Below, in pieces: positions 8,335 through 17,310 of a DNA stretch of 64,000 bases. The notes under the pieces are model-generated. The model did not search any database, was not told the DNA's origin, and saw only the letters and a list, made by a program, of their open reading frames with translations. Position 1 is the stretch's first letter. Every line of letters starts with the position of its first letter. The stretch is taken from assembly GCF_013170805.1 (NCBI RefSeq), contig NZ_CP051293.1, forward strand, positions 4,966,001 through 5,030,000, given 5' to 3'. The position numbers were made by a program, and so were the translations under genes. This DNA is from Mesorhizobium sp. NZP2077 (GTDB taxonomy: Bacteria > Pseudomonadota > Alphaproteobacteria > Rhizobiales > Rhizobiaceae).

Positions 8335-9593
8335 CCGGGTTCGGCGAGGCAATCCGCTCGTTTGCCCTCACCTTGTGGGCATCACGCATGAGCCGGGAAA
8401 ATTTCGAACGCTGGCAGGCGCGCGCCTTGCGGCGCTGGCTCGACCGCGACCTGCCGCTGGCGCCGTTCTATGGCGTGGCGCCACACCATCTCAGTGACCT
8501 TCCGGTGACCGACAAGGCACTGCTGATGGCCGATTTCGAGCGCTTCAACATTGCCGGTGTGTCGTCTGCCGACGCCTGGACGGCGGCGGCTGGTGACGGC
8601 CGTCTCGGCGCGCTGACGGTCGGCGCCAGCACAGGCACCTCGGGCAATCGTGGCCTTTTCGTCATCTGCGAAACCGAGAAATATCGCTGGCTGGGAACAA
8701 TCCTGGCGAAAGCCATTCCTGATCTGCTCTGGCGCCGGCAGCGCGTGGCAGTGATCCTGCCGCAAAACACCGGCCTCTATGACACCGCTCGCCAGTCGAG
8801 GCGCATCGACCTGCGCTTCTTCGACCTGACGCTCGGGCCGGAGCGTTGGCGGTCGGCCCTCGAGGCGTTCGCGCCGACGGTGATCATCGGCCCACCCAAG
8901 ATCCTGCGGCACTTCGCTATAGAATGCTTCCGGCTTTCGCCGCTGCGCGTGTTCAGCGCCGCCGAGACGCTCGATCCGGTCGACCGGCCTGTTATCGAAG
9001 CGTTCTTCGGGCGTCGGCTCGACCAGATCTATATGGCGACCGAGGGATTGTTCGCGGTCACCTGCCGGCAAGGCAACCTGCATCTGGCCGAGGATTCCAT
9101 CTTCTTCGAGTTCGAAACGGCTGGCGACGGGCTGGTGACGCCGCTGGTCACCGCGTTTCGCCGACAGACCCAGATCATGGCGCGCTACCGGATGAACGAT
9201 CTGCTGCGCCTGTCGCCCACACTATGCCGATGCGGCTCGCCGTTGCGCGTGGTGGATGAAATCGTTGGCCGCATGGACGACGCCTTCCGTCTTACTTCGG
9301 TGCAAGAGCCACTCCTGATCACCCCTGATATCCTGCGCAACGCCGTGCTGAAGGCGGACCCGCGCATCGACGACTTCCGGCTGATCCAGACGGCGCCCGA
9401 GACGGTCGAGTTGCACCTCAAGCCCGATCTGGTCGGGGATGCCGCACAGGCCGCGTTGGAGGCAGTGCGAGGGCTGTTCGCCTCGCGTCAGGCAAGGGTC
9501 GCGGTCGAACCCGTGCGCTCAGCCTTGCCGCTGGAAACCGGCCGCAAGCTGCGCCGTGTCGAGTGCCGGCTTCCCACCGGAGCCGACAAGTGA
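8331..9593 (+). CDS. F390-synthetase/PaaK-like adenylate-forming enzyme
   Basis: 420 aa. The phosphate-binding loop GASTGTSGNRG (near residue 103-113), the RYRMNDL segment and the CRCGSPLRVVDEIVGR block place it in the coenzyme-F390-synthetase / phenylacetate-CoA-ligase branch of adenylating enzymes. It should activate a carboxylic acid as acyl-AMP, for transfer to CoA, a carrier or an internal hydroxyl. It starts at ATG 8331 in an ATGA overlap. In Ole pathways the third step is done by OleC, another AMP-forming enzyme that makes a beta-lactone from a 3-hydroxyacid; whether this protein does the same is speculation. Confidence 0.85.
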   Translation: MTGFGEAIRSFALTLWASRMSRENFERWQARALRRWLDRDLPLAPFYGVAPHHLSDLPVTDKALLMADFERFNIAGVSSADAWTAAAGDGRLGALTVGASTGTSGNRGLFVICETEKYRWLGTILAKAIPDLLWRRQRVAVILPQNTGLYDTARQSRRIDLRFFDLTLGPERWRSALEAFAPTVIIGPPKILRHFAIECFRLSPLRVFSAAETLDPVDRPVIEAFFGRRLDQIYMATEGLFAVTCRQGNLHLAEDSIFFEFETAGDGLVTPLVTAFRRQTQIMARYRMNDLLRLSPTLCRCGSPLRVVDEIVGRMDDAFRLTSVQEPLLITPDILRNAVLKADPRIDDFRLIQTAPETVELHLKPDLVGDAAQAALEAVRGLFASRQARVAVEPVRSALPLETGRKLRRVECRLPTGADK

Positions 9594-10741
9594 GCCGGGT
9601 CGTGGCAGCAGCCGCCAAGCGGGAGCCGGAGCAATCGGACCGGGTCGAGAACGACCTGCGCAAGGTCAACGCTTTCGTACAATTGTTCAACACCATGCCT
9701 GTGCGCGATCTCATCGCCAACCTGAGCGTTCGCGTCGAGACCTGCGACATCGCCGGCCGAGCCTTTCCGCTGACGCTGAACGATGCCAGCGAGGCGCCGA
9801 ACTGCTACATCTGCTGCCCGTCCAGCGCCTATATCGACTATGCGATCGACGAGACCCGCAATTTCGCTTCAAGCCCTTGGCTGCAAAAAACAATCCGGAT
9901 GCTCATCGGCCTGTGTGGCCCGCTGGTGAAGGCAAGCGGCCTCGATCATCAGGTGCAGGTCAACAACTGGCTCTTTTCGACCAATCCAGCGCCGCTGCTC
10001 GACCGCAGCTCGATCGCGGCGATGCGCACGGATCTGACGAGCCGGTTTCCCAACCGCGCCATCTTCATCCGCTCGCTGAACGACATTGCCGATCCCTCGA
10101 CCATCGCGTCACTCAAGGCGGAGGGATTTCACATGCTCGCGGCACGTCAGGTCTACATCTTCGCCGACCGCAGTGCAGCACCGCCGATGACACGCGATAT
10201 GAAGCGCGACCGTGCCCGGCTGCGCGCGACATCGTTGCGTATCGCCGGCAATGACGATTTTACGCAGGCCGACTTTGTCAGAAGCGAAGAGCTCTACGCC
10301 ATGCTCTACGTCAGAAAATACACGCCACTCAATCCGCACTATACGGCCCGCTATATCAGTGAAATGCACCGGCGCGGCATCTTGCGGCTTGCCGGCTTGC
10401 GAGACGAAGCGGGACAACTCGTTGCCGTCACCGGCCTGTTCGAAAACGGCGGGACGCTGACGCAGCCGATCGTCGGCTACGACACCAGCCTGCCGATCAG
10501 CGACGGCCTCTACCGGATGGCGATGGCAATGGCACAGGACCACGCCACGGCACGCGGCCTGTTCTTCAACATGAGTGCCGGTGCGGCCGGTTTCAAACGC
10601 CGTCGCGGCGCCGTGCCGGCGATCGAGTACAACGCCTGCTATGTCGGGCATCTGCCACGCCGCCAACGTCTCGCGGTGTGGACAATGGCGCGGGTTCTGG
10701 CATTGGTCGGGATACCGCTGCTTCGGAGATTCGAACTTTGA
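9590..10741 (+). CDS. GNAT/FemAB-like acyltransferase-fold protein, unknown substrate
   Basis: 383 aa from GTG 9590, which overlaps the preceding stop as GTGA; ATG 9563 would give a 31-nt overlap. The C-terminal half (about 240-370) has the look of a GNAT domain of the BioF2/FemAB type (AGLRDEAGQLVAVTGLF, then NMSAGAAGFKRRRGA). The N-terminal half carries a Cys-rich NCYICCPSSAYIDYA stretch that I do not recognise. A role in transferring an aminoacyl or acyl group to the operon's product is inference. The protein ends with a hydrophobic segment before FEL, so it may touch the membrane. Confidence 0.65.
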   Translation: MSRVVAAAAKREPEQSDRVENDLRKVNAFVQLFNTMPVRDLIANLSVRVETCDIAGRAFPLTLNDASEAPNCYICCPSSAYIDYAIDETRNFASSPWLQKTIRMLIGLCGPLVKASGLDHQVQVNNWLFSTNPAPLLDRSSIAAMRTDLTSRFPNRAIFIRSLNDIADPSTIASLKAEGFHMLAARQVYIFADRSAAPPMTRDMKRDRARLRATSLRIAGNDDFTQADFVRSEELYAMLYVRKYTPLNPHYTARYISEMHRRGILRLAGLRDEAGQLVAVTGLFENGGTLTQPIVGYDTSLPISDGLYRMAMAMAQDHATARGLFFNMSAGAAGFKRRRGAVPAIEYNACYVGHLPRRQRLAVWTMARVLALVGIPLLRRFEL

Positions 10742-11733
10742 GCCAGGCCGCGCGAAAGGATTTTTGGCAGGCTGTGGCGCTTTCAGCCGATGTCGGCGCC
10801 AGACCGAGGCGCATCCTGTTCGAAGGCTCGCCTGTGGTGCTGTTCCGTTCCGACAAGGGCATCGCGGCACTGTTTGACCGCTGCGTTCACCGGTTGGTCG
10901 AACTGTCGACCGGCAAGGTCGTCAATGGCGAGATCGAGTGCCCCTACCATGGCTGGCGCTATGACGGCGAAGGCCTCTGCACCGCCATTCCTGGCCATGT
11001 CGGCGAGATGCCGCGCTACCGGGTGCGACGCTACGGCGCAATCGAGCGCGATGGCGTCGTCTTCGTCTCAGCGGGCACGCCAGAGACGGAGCCATATCTC
11101 CACTGCATGCAGGGCCAGGACGTGCTTGTGCGGCGCGTACGCTCCTCGACGCAATCGACCGTCCTCGACGCGGCCGAGAACATCCTCGACGCAACCCACA
11201 CGCATTTCACCCATAAAGGCCTGCTGCGGGGCTTGAGCGCCAGGCGCCATCTTGTGCGTGTCGACGTGACCGGCGGCGAAGGTTGGGTCGAGGCTTGCTA
11301 TACCGGCGAGGAGCGGCAGCAGGGCCTGATCAGCCGGCTGCTGGAGGGTGTACGCACGAAAACCATCGGCCGTTTCCGCCATCCTGGAATCGCCGAACTT
11401 GAATATTGGGGCAAGGACGGGCTGGCGCTGGCCACGACGTTCCATCTGCGCCAGGCGGATGAAAACATAGTCGAAGGTGTGGGCTGGCTCATCGGCCCGC
11501 GTCAGGGGCTGCTCGGCCACCTCAAGGCGCTCGCCTTCAAACCGCTGTTCAACATCGCCTTGGCACAGGACCGCAAGGTGCTGAAATCAGCTAGCGACAA
11601 TGCACGCCACGCTCCCCCTGCCCTGCAGGCGATCGGCCCGCTGGATTTCCTGCGCCGCGACATGGCGGCCATCATGGCAGGCGAAATGCCGCCGGCGGCC
11701 ACAACGCCACGCGTGTATCAGATCGAGCTTTGA
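10738..11733 (+). CDS. Rieske non-heme iron oxygenase, alpha-subunit type
   Basis: 331 aa. Rieske 2Fe-2S ligands Cys49-X-His51 and Cys68-X2-His71 (CVH, CPYHGW) are present. The catalytic domain has the bridging Asp and mononuclear-iron His residues in NILDATHTHFTH (Asp151, His154, His159). It should use O2 and electrons from a reductase to hydroxylate, desaturate or cyclise a substrate. No ferredoxin or reductase gene is near, so it must borrow one. The start is TTG 10738 (TTGA overlap with the previous stop). Its stop lies inside the tail of the convergent ATP-grasp gene (16-nt overlap). Probably a late tailoring step. Confidence 0.88.
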   Translation: MSQAARKDFWQAVALSADVGARPRRILFEGSPVVLFRSDKGIAALFDRCVHRLVELSTGKVVNGEIECPYHGWRYDGEGLCTAIPGHVGEMPRYRVRRYGAIERDGVVFVSAGTPETEPYLHCMQGQDVLVRRVRSSTQSTVLDAAENILDATHTHFTHKGLLRGLSARRHLVRVDVTGGEGWVEACYTGEERQQGLISRLLEGVRTKTIGRFRHPGIAELEYWGKDGLALATTFHLRQADENIVEGVGWLIGPRQGLLGHLKALAFKPLFNIALAQDRKVLKSASDNARHAPPALQAIGPLDFLRRDMAAIMAGEMPPAATTPRVYQIEL

Positions 11734-12878
11734 AGCGGCCCGTTCCATTCGATGTCGCGCGTCGAGGCGGCTTGCAGACTGATGCGCTGGCGCAGCGCTT
11801 TGCTGGCGATCTCGGCAAGCGCCCGCCACTGCGCCCGTTTGGGCGCAGGATCGTTCGGCCAGTCGAGCAATTCGTCCGCATCACGGATCGCCTGACGGAA
11901 GCTCCCGATCTGACCTGATCGAAGTGCTGACGGGAGGCCGTAGACCCACATGGCCAGTCGCACCGTCTGCGGTCTGTCGACGTCAGGCCTTACCTCAGCG
12001 CCTTCAAATAGCGCAGCCGTGAAGGCTTCCGGGTCGCGGAAGAAGTGCAGGCCGCTGACGGCGCGCGGATTGCATTCCAGCGGCAGCACCGTGCCATCGC
12101 TTTCCCGCATCAGGTCGAAGGAAATCTGGCCGGTCCAGCCGGTGCCGGCAACGAAAGTTTCGACGAAATTGCGAGCGGCGGCATCGTCGACCTGTTCGAA
12201 CCAGATGCCGGCGCCCTTGCCGGCGCGGTAGCGCGAACGATAGAGCGCCAATGCCTTGAGCTTGCCGTCATGCGCGAGCGCATAGGCGCTGATCTCTTCG
12301 CCGACGACGAAACGTTGCGCCACCCACGGCGCCGCTGCCGAAGGGCTGATGGCGTTGAGCGCGGAAGATGGCGGTCGCAGCAGCACATGACTGGCAAAAC
12401 GCGACCAGACCGGCTTGAACACCAGCTCGCGCGAACGGCCGCGAACCGCCTCGATATCGTCGTCGGATCGCAGAAGTGTCGTTTCGGGCACGGCAAGGCC
12501 AAAACCTTGCGCCAAGCCGATGAATGCGTGCTTGTCATGAACCCGGGTCAGCAATTCCATGTCCGGCGCGAGCAGTCGGGCCGGCATAGCCCGATCGCGC
12601 CAAAGTGCGCCGAGGTAGAATATTTCTTCGCAAGTCGGGATGACCAGTTCCACCGCCTCGGTGCGAACAAGGTCCGCCACGGCCTGGAAATAGGCCTGCG
12701 GCGCAAAACGCGGCGGCGGCAGACGATGATAGGAGGCGCAGGCGGCGCTCGCGGCGGCAATCGGACTGGCCGGGCTGTCGGCCAGGATCACCCTCAGGCC
12801 GGCGCCATCCAGCAGCCGCGCCAGATGCAGCGCCACCGGTGCGCGAGCGCCTGTGATCAGCACCGTATAAGTGCGCAT
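11718..12878 (-). CDS. ATP-grasp domain protein (carbamoyl-phosphate-synthase-like)
   Basis: 386 aa. It begins with a Rossmann-like TGARAPVALHLARLL segment, then an ATP-grasp core: LVFKPVWSR (ATP lysine region), the QRFVVGEEISAYALAHDG block, and ISFDLMRESDGTVLPLECNPRA with the Mg-binding Glu and Asn. Such enzymes join a carboxylate to an amine through an acyl-phosphate. It is convergent with the Rieske gene and overlaps it by 16 nt, which suggests long association; it may add an amino acid or amine to the operon's product, but it could be independent. It is 41 nt downstream of the patatin gene start side in the opposite operon direction, with no overlap. Confidence 0.82.
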   Translation of the reverse strand: MRTYTVLITGARAPVALHLARLLDGAGLRVILADSPASPIAAASAACASYHRLPPPRFAPQAYFQAVADLVRTEAVELVIPTCEEIFYLGALWRDRAMPARLLAPDMELLTRVHDKHAFIGLAQGFGLAVPETTLLRSDDDIEAVRGRSRELVFKPVWSRFASHVLLRPPSSALNAISPSAAAPWVAQRFVVGEEISAYALAHDGKLKALALYRSRYRAGKGAGIWFEQVDDAAARNFVETFVAGTGWTGQISFDLMRESDGTVLPLECNPRAVSGLHFFRDPEAFTAALFEGAEVRPDVDRPQTVRLAMWVYGLPSALRSGQIGSFRQAIRDADELLDWPNDPAPKRAQWRALAEIASKALRQRISLQAASTRDIEWNGPLQSSI

Positions 12879-12919
12879 CAGAGCAGTATCATGGCCATAG
12901 GCATTGGCCGCCCCAAGAT

Positions 12920-13789
12920 TCAGTCCAAACCGCGCTTGCCGCGCTTGAGCCTGGTGGCGCCGGAGCGCGCCTCCAGTGCCTTTTCCACTTCCCGCTTCAG
13001 CTCATCCTTGATGTCGGCCGTCTCGGTCATCAAGGCGTCGATCTTCATGAAATCGAGCACACGGAACTTCGACACTGCTGGGCGGACCAATATGTCGGGG
13101 CGGCACTGTTTCAGCTTGTTGGCGATGATCGACTGCATCATCAGTTGGGTAGCGCCGAACATCAGGTCGACGGAGGTGGGCTGCTTGCGATCGACTTCTT
13201 CGGGCGCGCCGACCACGTCGACGCCGATGATGATGTCGGCGTCGTTCTCTATGAGATCAAACGGCACGGGGTTGTAGATGCCGCCATCGATCAGCAGCCT
13301 GCCGTCACGCGTCACCGGGCGGAACACGGCGGGAATGGCGGCCGAGGCGGCAAGCGCGGAATGCAGGTCGCCTTCGTCGAACACGGCGAGCTTGTGGCCG
13401 AAATAATCGGTCGCCGTCACCTTCAGCGGGATTTTAAGCGCGGCGAAGGTTTCGGGAATGGCCTCGGGCAGAAACGCCTTGAGGATGCGCTCGACATTGA
13501 ACTGGCTGACCCGGATGCCGCCCTGCATGGCTTCGGCGATCGTGCCCGGTCGGGCCCGCCACATGCGGCTCGCCACTTCGGCGCGGCGGCCGAGGATCGA
13601 GCGGGCGTAGTCGTGGATGTCCTTGCCTGTCATGCCGGCGGCCATGCCGGCGCCCATGATGGCGCCGATCGACGAGCCGGCGATCGCCACCGGTTTTATG
13701 CCGAGTTCGTCCAGCGCCTCGATGACATGGATATGCGCCAGGCCCCGCGCGCCGCCGCCGCCGAAGGCTATGCCGAAGGTCGGGCTCAT
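12920..13789 (-). CDS. Patatin-like phospholipase
   Basis: 289 aa. The oxyanion loop GGGGARGLAH (residues 9-18), nucleophile elbow GSSIG and the Asp of LLIDGGIYNP form the Ser-Asp dyad of patatin-type lipid acyl hydrolases (RssA/YlbK-like). The C-terminus is basic (TRLKRGKRGL). It overlaps the upstream M16 peptidase stop as ATGA, so it is the third gene of that operon. It probably acts on membrane phospholipids or lysophospholipids in the cytoplasm; the true substrate is unknown. Confidence 0.9.
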   Translation of the reverse strand: MSPTFGIAFGGGGARGLAHIHVIEALDELGIKPVAIAGSSIGAIMGAGMAAGMTGKDIHDYARSILGRRAEVASRMWRARPGTIAEAMQGGIRVSQFNVERILKAFLPEAIPETFAALKIPLKVTATDYFGHKLAVFDEGDLHSALAASAAIPAVFRPVTRDGRLLIDGGIYNPVPFDLIENDADIIIGVDVVGAPEEVDRKQPTSVDLMFGATQLMMQSIIANKLKQCRPDILVRPAVSKFRVLDFMKIDALMTETADIKDELKREVEKALEARSGATRLKRGKRGLD

Positions 13790-15165
13790 CCCTTGCCGGC
13801 CCCGGCCAGCGGCGGTCCGACCACCATAATGGTCGGCTCGGCCGTCAGCAGCTTCTTCGCCGCCGCCTTGACCTGGTCGAGCGTCACCGCGTTGATGTAG
13901 CCGGCGCGGCGCTGCATGTAGTCGATACCGAGATCGTCGACCTGCAATTCGACCAGCGTCGCGGCGATGGAGCTCGAAGAGTCCAGATTGGTGATGGCAT
14001 ATGCGCCGATCAGGTATTTCTTGGTCGCCGCCAGTTCAGCTTCGGTCGGGCCGTCCTGCGCCAACTGCTTGACTACATCGCGCACGATGCCGAGCGTCTC
14101 AGCCGCGCGGTCGGAGCGCGTTCCGGTGGTGACGATCAGCGCGTCGGCATGGTCCTGGTTGACCAGCGAGGAATTGACGCCATAGGCCAGCCCGCGCTTT
14201 TCGCGCACCTCCTGGAACAGGCGCGAGGTGAAGGTGCCGCCGCCGAGGATCTCGTTCATCAGCACGGCGGGGAAGAAATCCGCCGATTTGCGCTTCACGC
14301 CCGGCCAGGCGAGTTGCAGCGAGGTCTGCGGCAGGTCGTAATTGACCTCGAGATGCTGCGCCAGCTTCGGCTCGACATCGGCGACCGGGGCGAGCGCCTG
14401 TTTCTCAGGCAGGTCGCCGAACACCATGTCCAGCTTCTTCTTCAGCGTCTCGGCATCGATGGCGCCGACCACGGCGATATGCAGGCCGCCGCGCGCGAAG
14501 ACCGCCTTGTGCAGGGCCTTCAGATCGTCCTGCGTGATGGCGGCGACGCTCTGCCTGGTGCCCTGGTCGGAGCGCGAATAGGGGTGGTCGCCATAGACGG
14601 CGCGCGCCCATTTGCTCTGCGCCACCGTGTCGGGGTCGTTCTCGTTGGCGATGATGCCGGACAGGATCTGGGCGCGGATGCGGTCGATCGGCGCCTGGTC
14701 GAAATGCGGCTCGTTGACCGCCAGCCGCAACAGCTCGAACGCCTCGTCGCGCTGCTCGGACAGCATGCGCATCGAGCCATAGATGCCGTCTCGGCTCTCT
14801 TCGAAGCCCATCTCGGCGCCGGCATCGTCGAGCTTGATCTGGAAGGCTTCCGAATCGAGGGGGCCAGCACCCTCGTCAAATAGGCCGGTCATCAGATTGG
14901 CCAGGCCTTCCTTGCCAACCGGATCCTGCGTCGAGCCGCCACCGAAGACGAAACGGACGGCGACGATCGGTACCGAATAATCCTCCACCAGCCAGGCGGT
15001 CACGCCCTTTGACGAGGTGACGGACTGGATGTCCATGGCGCGGGCGGCAAGTGCGGGCAGGATCAGGAAGAGGATGGAGAGGAAGAGGGTTGCAAGAGCG
15101 TGCAGGGTCTTGCCTTCTCCCCTTGTGGGAGAAGTCAACGCGCCGCTGAACTGGTTCGTCATCAT
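13786..15165 (-). CDS. M16 (insulinase-like) peptidase, non-catalytic partner
   Basis: 459 aa with an N-terminal signal or anchor (LHALATLFLSILFLILPALA). It has the M16 fold but no HxxEH zinc motif at the expected place (ANLMTGLFDEGAG), as in the inactive partner of processing-peptidase pairs; the C-terminal VREKRGLAYGVNS motif of M16 is intact. The start at 15165 shares one base with the stop of the catalytic M16 gene (TGATG), so translation is coupled. It probably forms a periplasmic heterodimer with the upstream gene product. ATG 15162 is an equivalent start. Confidence 0.88.
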   Translation of the reverse strand: MMTNQFSGALTSPTRGEGKTLHALATLFLSILFLILPALAARAMDIQSVTSSKGVTAWLVEDYSVPIVAVRFVFGGGSTQDPVGKEGLANLMTGLFDEGAGPLDSEAFQIKLDDAGAEMGFEESRDGIYGSMRMLSEQRDEAFELLRLAVNEPHFDQAPIDRIRAQILSGIIANENDPDTVAQSKWARAVYGDHPYSRSDQGTRQSVAAITQDDLKALHKAVFARGGLHIAVVGAIDAETLKKKLDMVFGDLPEKQALAPVADVEPKLAQHLEVNYDLPQTSLQLAWPGVKRKSADFFPAVLMNEILGGGTFTSRLFQEVREKRGLAYGVNSSLVNQDHADALIVTTGTRSDRAAETLGIVRDVVKQLAQDGPTEAELAATKKYLIGAYAITNLDSSSSIAATLVELQVDDLGIDYMQRRAGYINAVTLDQVKAAAKKLLTAEPTIMVVGPPLAGAGKG

Positions 15166-16553
15166 CAATTCCCCGCCTGTTGCTGCGGCAAGAGATAGCC
15201 GGTAGTCGAGCGGGCCAGCACCAGATAGCGCGCGGCGGCGGCCTTGACCTCGTCCGCCGTGACCTTGCGGATGCGATCCGGCCATTGCTGGACATCCTGC
15301 ACATTGCCGCCTGTGGCCAGCGTCGAGCCATAGATTTGGGCCATGGAGTCCTGCTTGTCGCGGGCAAAGACCATCGACCTGATATAGCGGTCCTTGGCCT
15401 TTTCGAGCTCGTCCGCCGTGACGCCAGCGCTGGCGATGCGCGCTACCTCGGCATCGACCGCGGCCTCAACATCGGCCAGCTTGGCGTCGCCGCGCGGCGC
15501 GCCATAGACGGTGAAGTTGGTGTCGTCGAGCATGGTGCCCTGAAAGAACGCGCCGGCGCTGGAAGCGATGCCTTGCTGGACGACCAGCGCCTGGTAGAGC
15601 CGGCTGCGGTTGCCGCCGCCGAGGATTTCGGCCAGCAGGTCGAGCGCTTCGGCCTCGCCCGGCTTTGCGGTGTGATAGGACGGCACCACCCATTGCGTCG
15701 AGAAACTCGGCACGCTGACGCGTGCGTCGGTGAGCGTGACGGTGCGCTTGGTGTTCTGCTCTGGCTCGACCGGGCGGATGCGCGGCGGCAGGTCCGGCCC
15801 GCGCGCCACCTTGCCATAGGTCTTCTCAGCCAGCGCCTTCACCGTGCCCGGTTCGACATCGCCGGCCACGATCAGCACGGCGTTGTTGGGCCGGTAGTAT
15901 TTGTCATAGAAAGCGGTGGCGTCGATGCGGTTCAGCTGCTCCATCTCCTGCATCCAGCCGATGACCGGAATGCGGTACGGCTGGTTCTGCCATAGCGTCG
16001 CATCGACTTCTTCGTCGAGCACCGCCTGCGGGTTGTTGTCGATGCGCGAGCGGCGCTCTTCGAGGATGACATCGCGCTCGGTCTTGATGACGTCATCGGT
16101 GAGGATGAGGTTGCGCATGCGGTCGGCTTCAAAACTCATCATCAGCTCGAGCGCCGAGGGCGCCACCGTCTCGTGGAAGGCGGTGTAGTCGTAGGACGTG
16201 AAGGCGTTGTTGGAGCCGCCAATGTCGGAGACGGCACGGTCGAACTCGCCCGCCGCGTGATGGGTGGTCGCCTTGAACATCAGATGCTCGAAGAAATGGG
16301 CGATGCCGGATTTGCCGGGCGGCTCGTCGGCGCTGCCGATCTTGTACCAGACCATATGGGTGACGATCGGCGCGCGATGGTCGGGAATGACGACCACTTC
16401 CATGCCGTTATCGAGCAGGAAATCCGTCACCCTGAACTCTGCCGGCTTCGTGCCGGGCGGCACGGCGCTATCTGCCAGTGCGGAGCCGGTGAGCGTGAAG
16501 GCCAGCGACGTTGCCAGCAGTGTTGTGCGCAGCCATTCAGCCTGAAATGTCAT
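15165..16553 (-). CDS. M16 (insulinase-like) zinc metallopeptidase, catalytic subunit
   Basis: 462 aa with a signal peptide ([18 protein letters not shown]). The inverted zinc motif HFFEH is present ([12 protein letters not shown]), with the downstream Glu in the [11 protein letters not shown] helix. It is expected to degrade peptides in the periplasm together with the partner encoded downstream. A TTG two codons upstream (16556) is possible, but ATG 16553 is preferred. The pair plus the patatin gene form one operon. Confidence 0.92.
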   Translation of the reverse strand: MTFQAEWLRTTLLATSLAFTLTGSALADSAVPPGTKPAEFRVTDFLLDNGMEVVVIPDHRAPIVTHMVWYKIGSADEPPGKSGIAHFFEHLMFKATTHHAAGEFDRAVSDIGGSNNAFTSYDYTAFHETVAPSALELMMSFEADRMRNLILTDDVIKTERDVILEERRSRIDNNPQAVLDEEVDATLWQNQPYRIPVIGWMQEMEQLNRIDATAFYDKYYRPNNAVLIVAGDVEPGTVKALAEKTYGKVARGPDLPPRIRPVEPEQNTKRTVTLTDARVSVPSFSTQWVVPSYHTAKPGEAEALDLLAEILGGGNRSRLYQALVVQQGIASSAGAFFQGTMLDDTNFTVYGAPRGDAKLADVEAAVDAEVARIASAGVTADELEKAKDRYIRSMVFARDKQDSMAQIYGSTLATGGNVQDVQQWPDRIRKVTADEVKAAAARYLVLARSTTGYLLPQQQAGN

Positions 16554-16570
16554 CAACGGCTCCGGTTCGT

Positions 16571-16609
16571 AGAGCAGTTCAGCGTTTCACGGAAACGCTG
16601 AACTGCTCT
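16571..16609. repeat. Intergenic palindrome, rhizobial repeat family
   Basis: Perfect inverted repeat: 18-bp arms (AGAGCAGTTCAGCGTTTC and complement) around ACG. It lies between rsmD and the M16 gene. This is a common intergenic palindrome of Mesorhizobium-type genomes and could form a transcriptional roadblock. Confidence 0.75.
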
Positions 16610-16625
16610 ATCTCTTTGTTCTGAC

Positions 16626-16669
16626 GCAATTCCGTACGGAAAACCGCATAACACTTTTCCTGGAATTGC
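16626..16669. repeat. Second intergenic palindrome, adjoining the first
   Basis: GCAATTCC at the left end pairs with GGAATTGC at the right end, and the inner GGAAAA pairs with TTTTCC. It directly follows the 16571 palindrome, making a composite element typical of rhizobial intergenic repeats. The rest of the gap to rsmD (16670-16755) shows no gene. Confidence 0.6.
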
Positions 16670-16755
16670 TTGGGTACGACGATAGGGCAAGGTGCTGGCG
16701 ACAAGCAAAGTGAATTGTTGTTGCCGGCAAAGGCGGCGGCAAAGAGGCCGGCGGA

Positions 16756-17310
16756 TCAGGCGGCCTCGATGAAGCGGATGATGGTTTCGCCATAGTTGCG
16801 TTCATCCAGCACGGAAAAGCCGGGGCCAGGCTCGAAGGGCACCGCCGCCGTCTCCTCGACCACGCAGAGCGCGCCGGGCCGCAGCCAGCCGCCGGCTTTC
16901 GCTGACTGCAAGGCACGCTCGCCAAGGCCTTTGCCATAGGGCGGATCGGCGAAGACGAGGCCGAACGGCGCCAGTGTGCCCGCCTCGCCAAGGCCGGTAG
17001 CGTCACGGCGAAAAATCTTGGTGCGGCCGGTCAGGCCGAAGGCCTCGACATTGTCGCGGATCAGGCCGCGGCCCTCGGCCGATTCCTCAATGAAGACGCC
17101 ATAGGACGCGCCGCGCGACAGCGCTTCGAGACCAAGCGCCCCTGTGCCGGCGAACAGGTCCAGCACGCGCGCGCCGTCCAGCTGTCCGCCATAGCGATGT
17201 GCCAGCACGTTGAAGACGGCCTCGCGGGTGCGGTCGGTCGTCGGACGTATGGTACTGCTACGCGGCGTCGCCAGTGGACGCCCGCGAAACTCACCGCCGA
17301 CGATCCTCAT
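16756..17310 (-). CDS. rsmD: 16S rRNA (guanine966-N2)-methyltransferase
   Basis: 184 aa. It starts with MRIVGGEFRGRPL typical of RsmD, has the SAM motif LDLFAGTGALGLEALSRGA and the catalytic DPPYGKG motif of N2-guanine methyltransferases. It methylates G966 of 16S rRNA during 30S assembly. The start overlaps the stop of the pseudouridine synthase gene (ATGA), so the two rRNA-modification genes form an operon. Length is normal for the family. Confidence 0.95.
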   Translation of the reverse strand: MRIVGGEFRGRPLATPRSSTIRPTTDRTREAVFNVLAHRYGGQLDGARVLDLFAGTGALGLEALSRGASYGVFIEESAEGRGLIRDNVEAFGLTGRTKIFRRDATGLGEAGTLAPFGLVFADPPYGKGLGERALQSAKAGGWLRPGALCVVEETAAVPFEPGPGFSVLDERNYGETIIRFIEAA

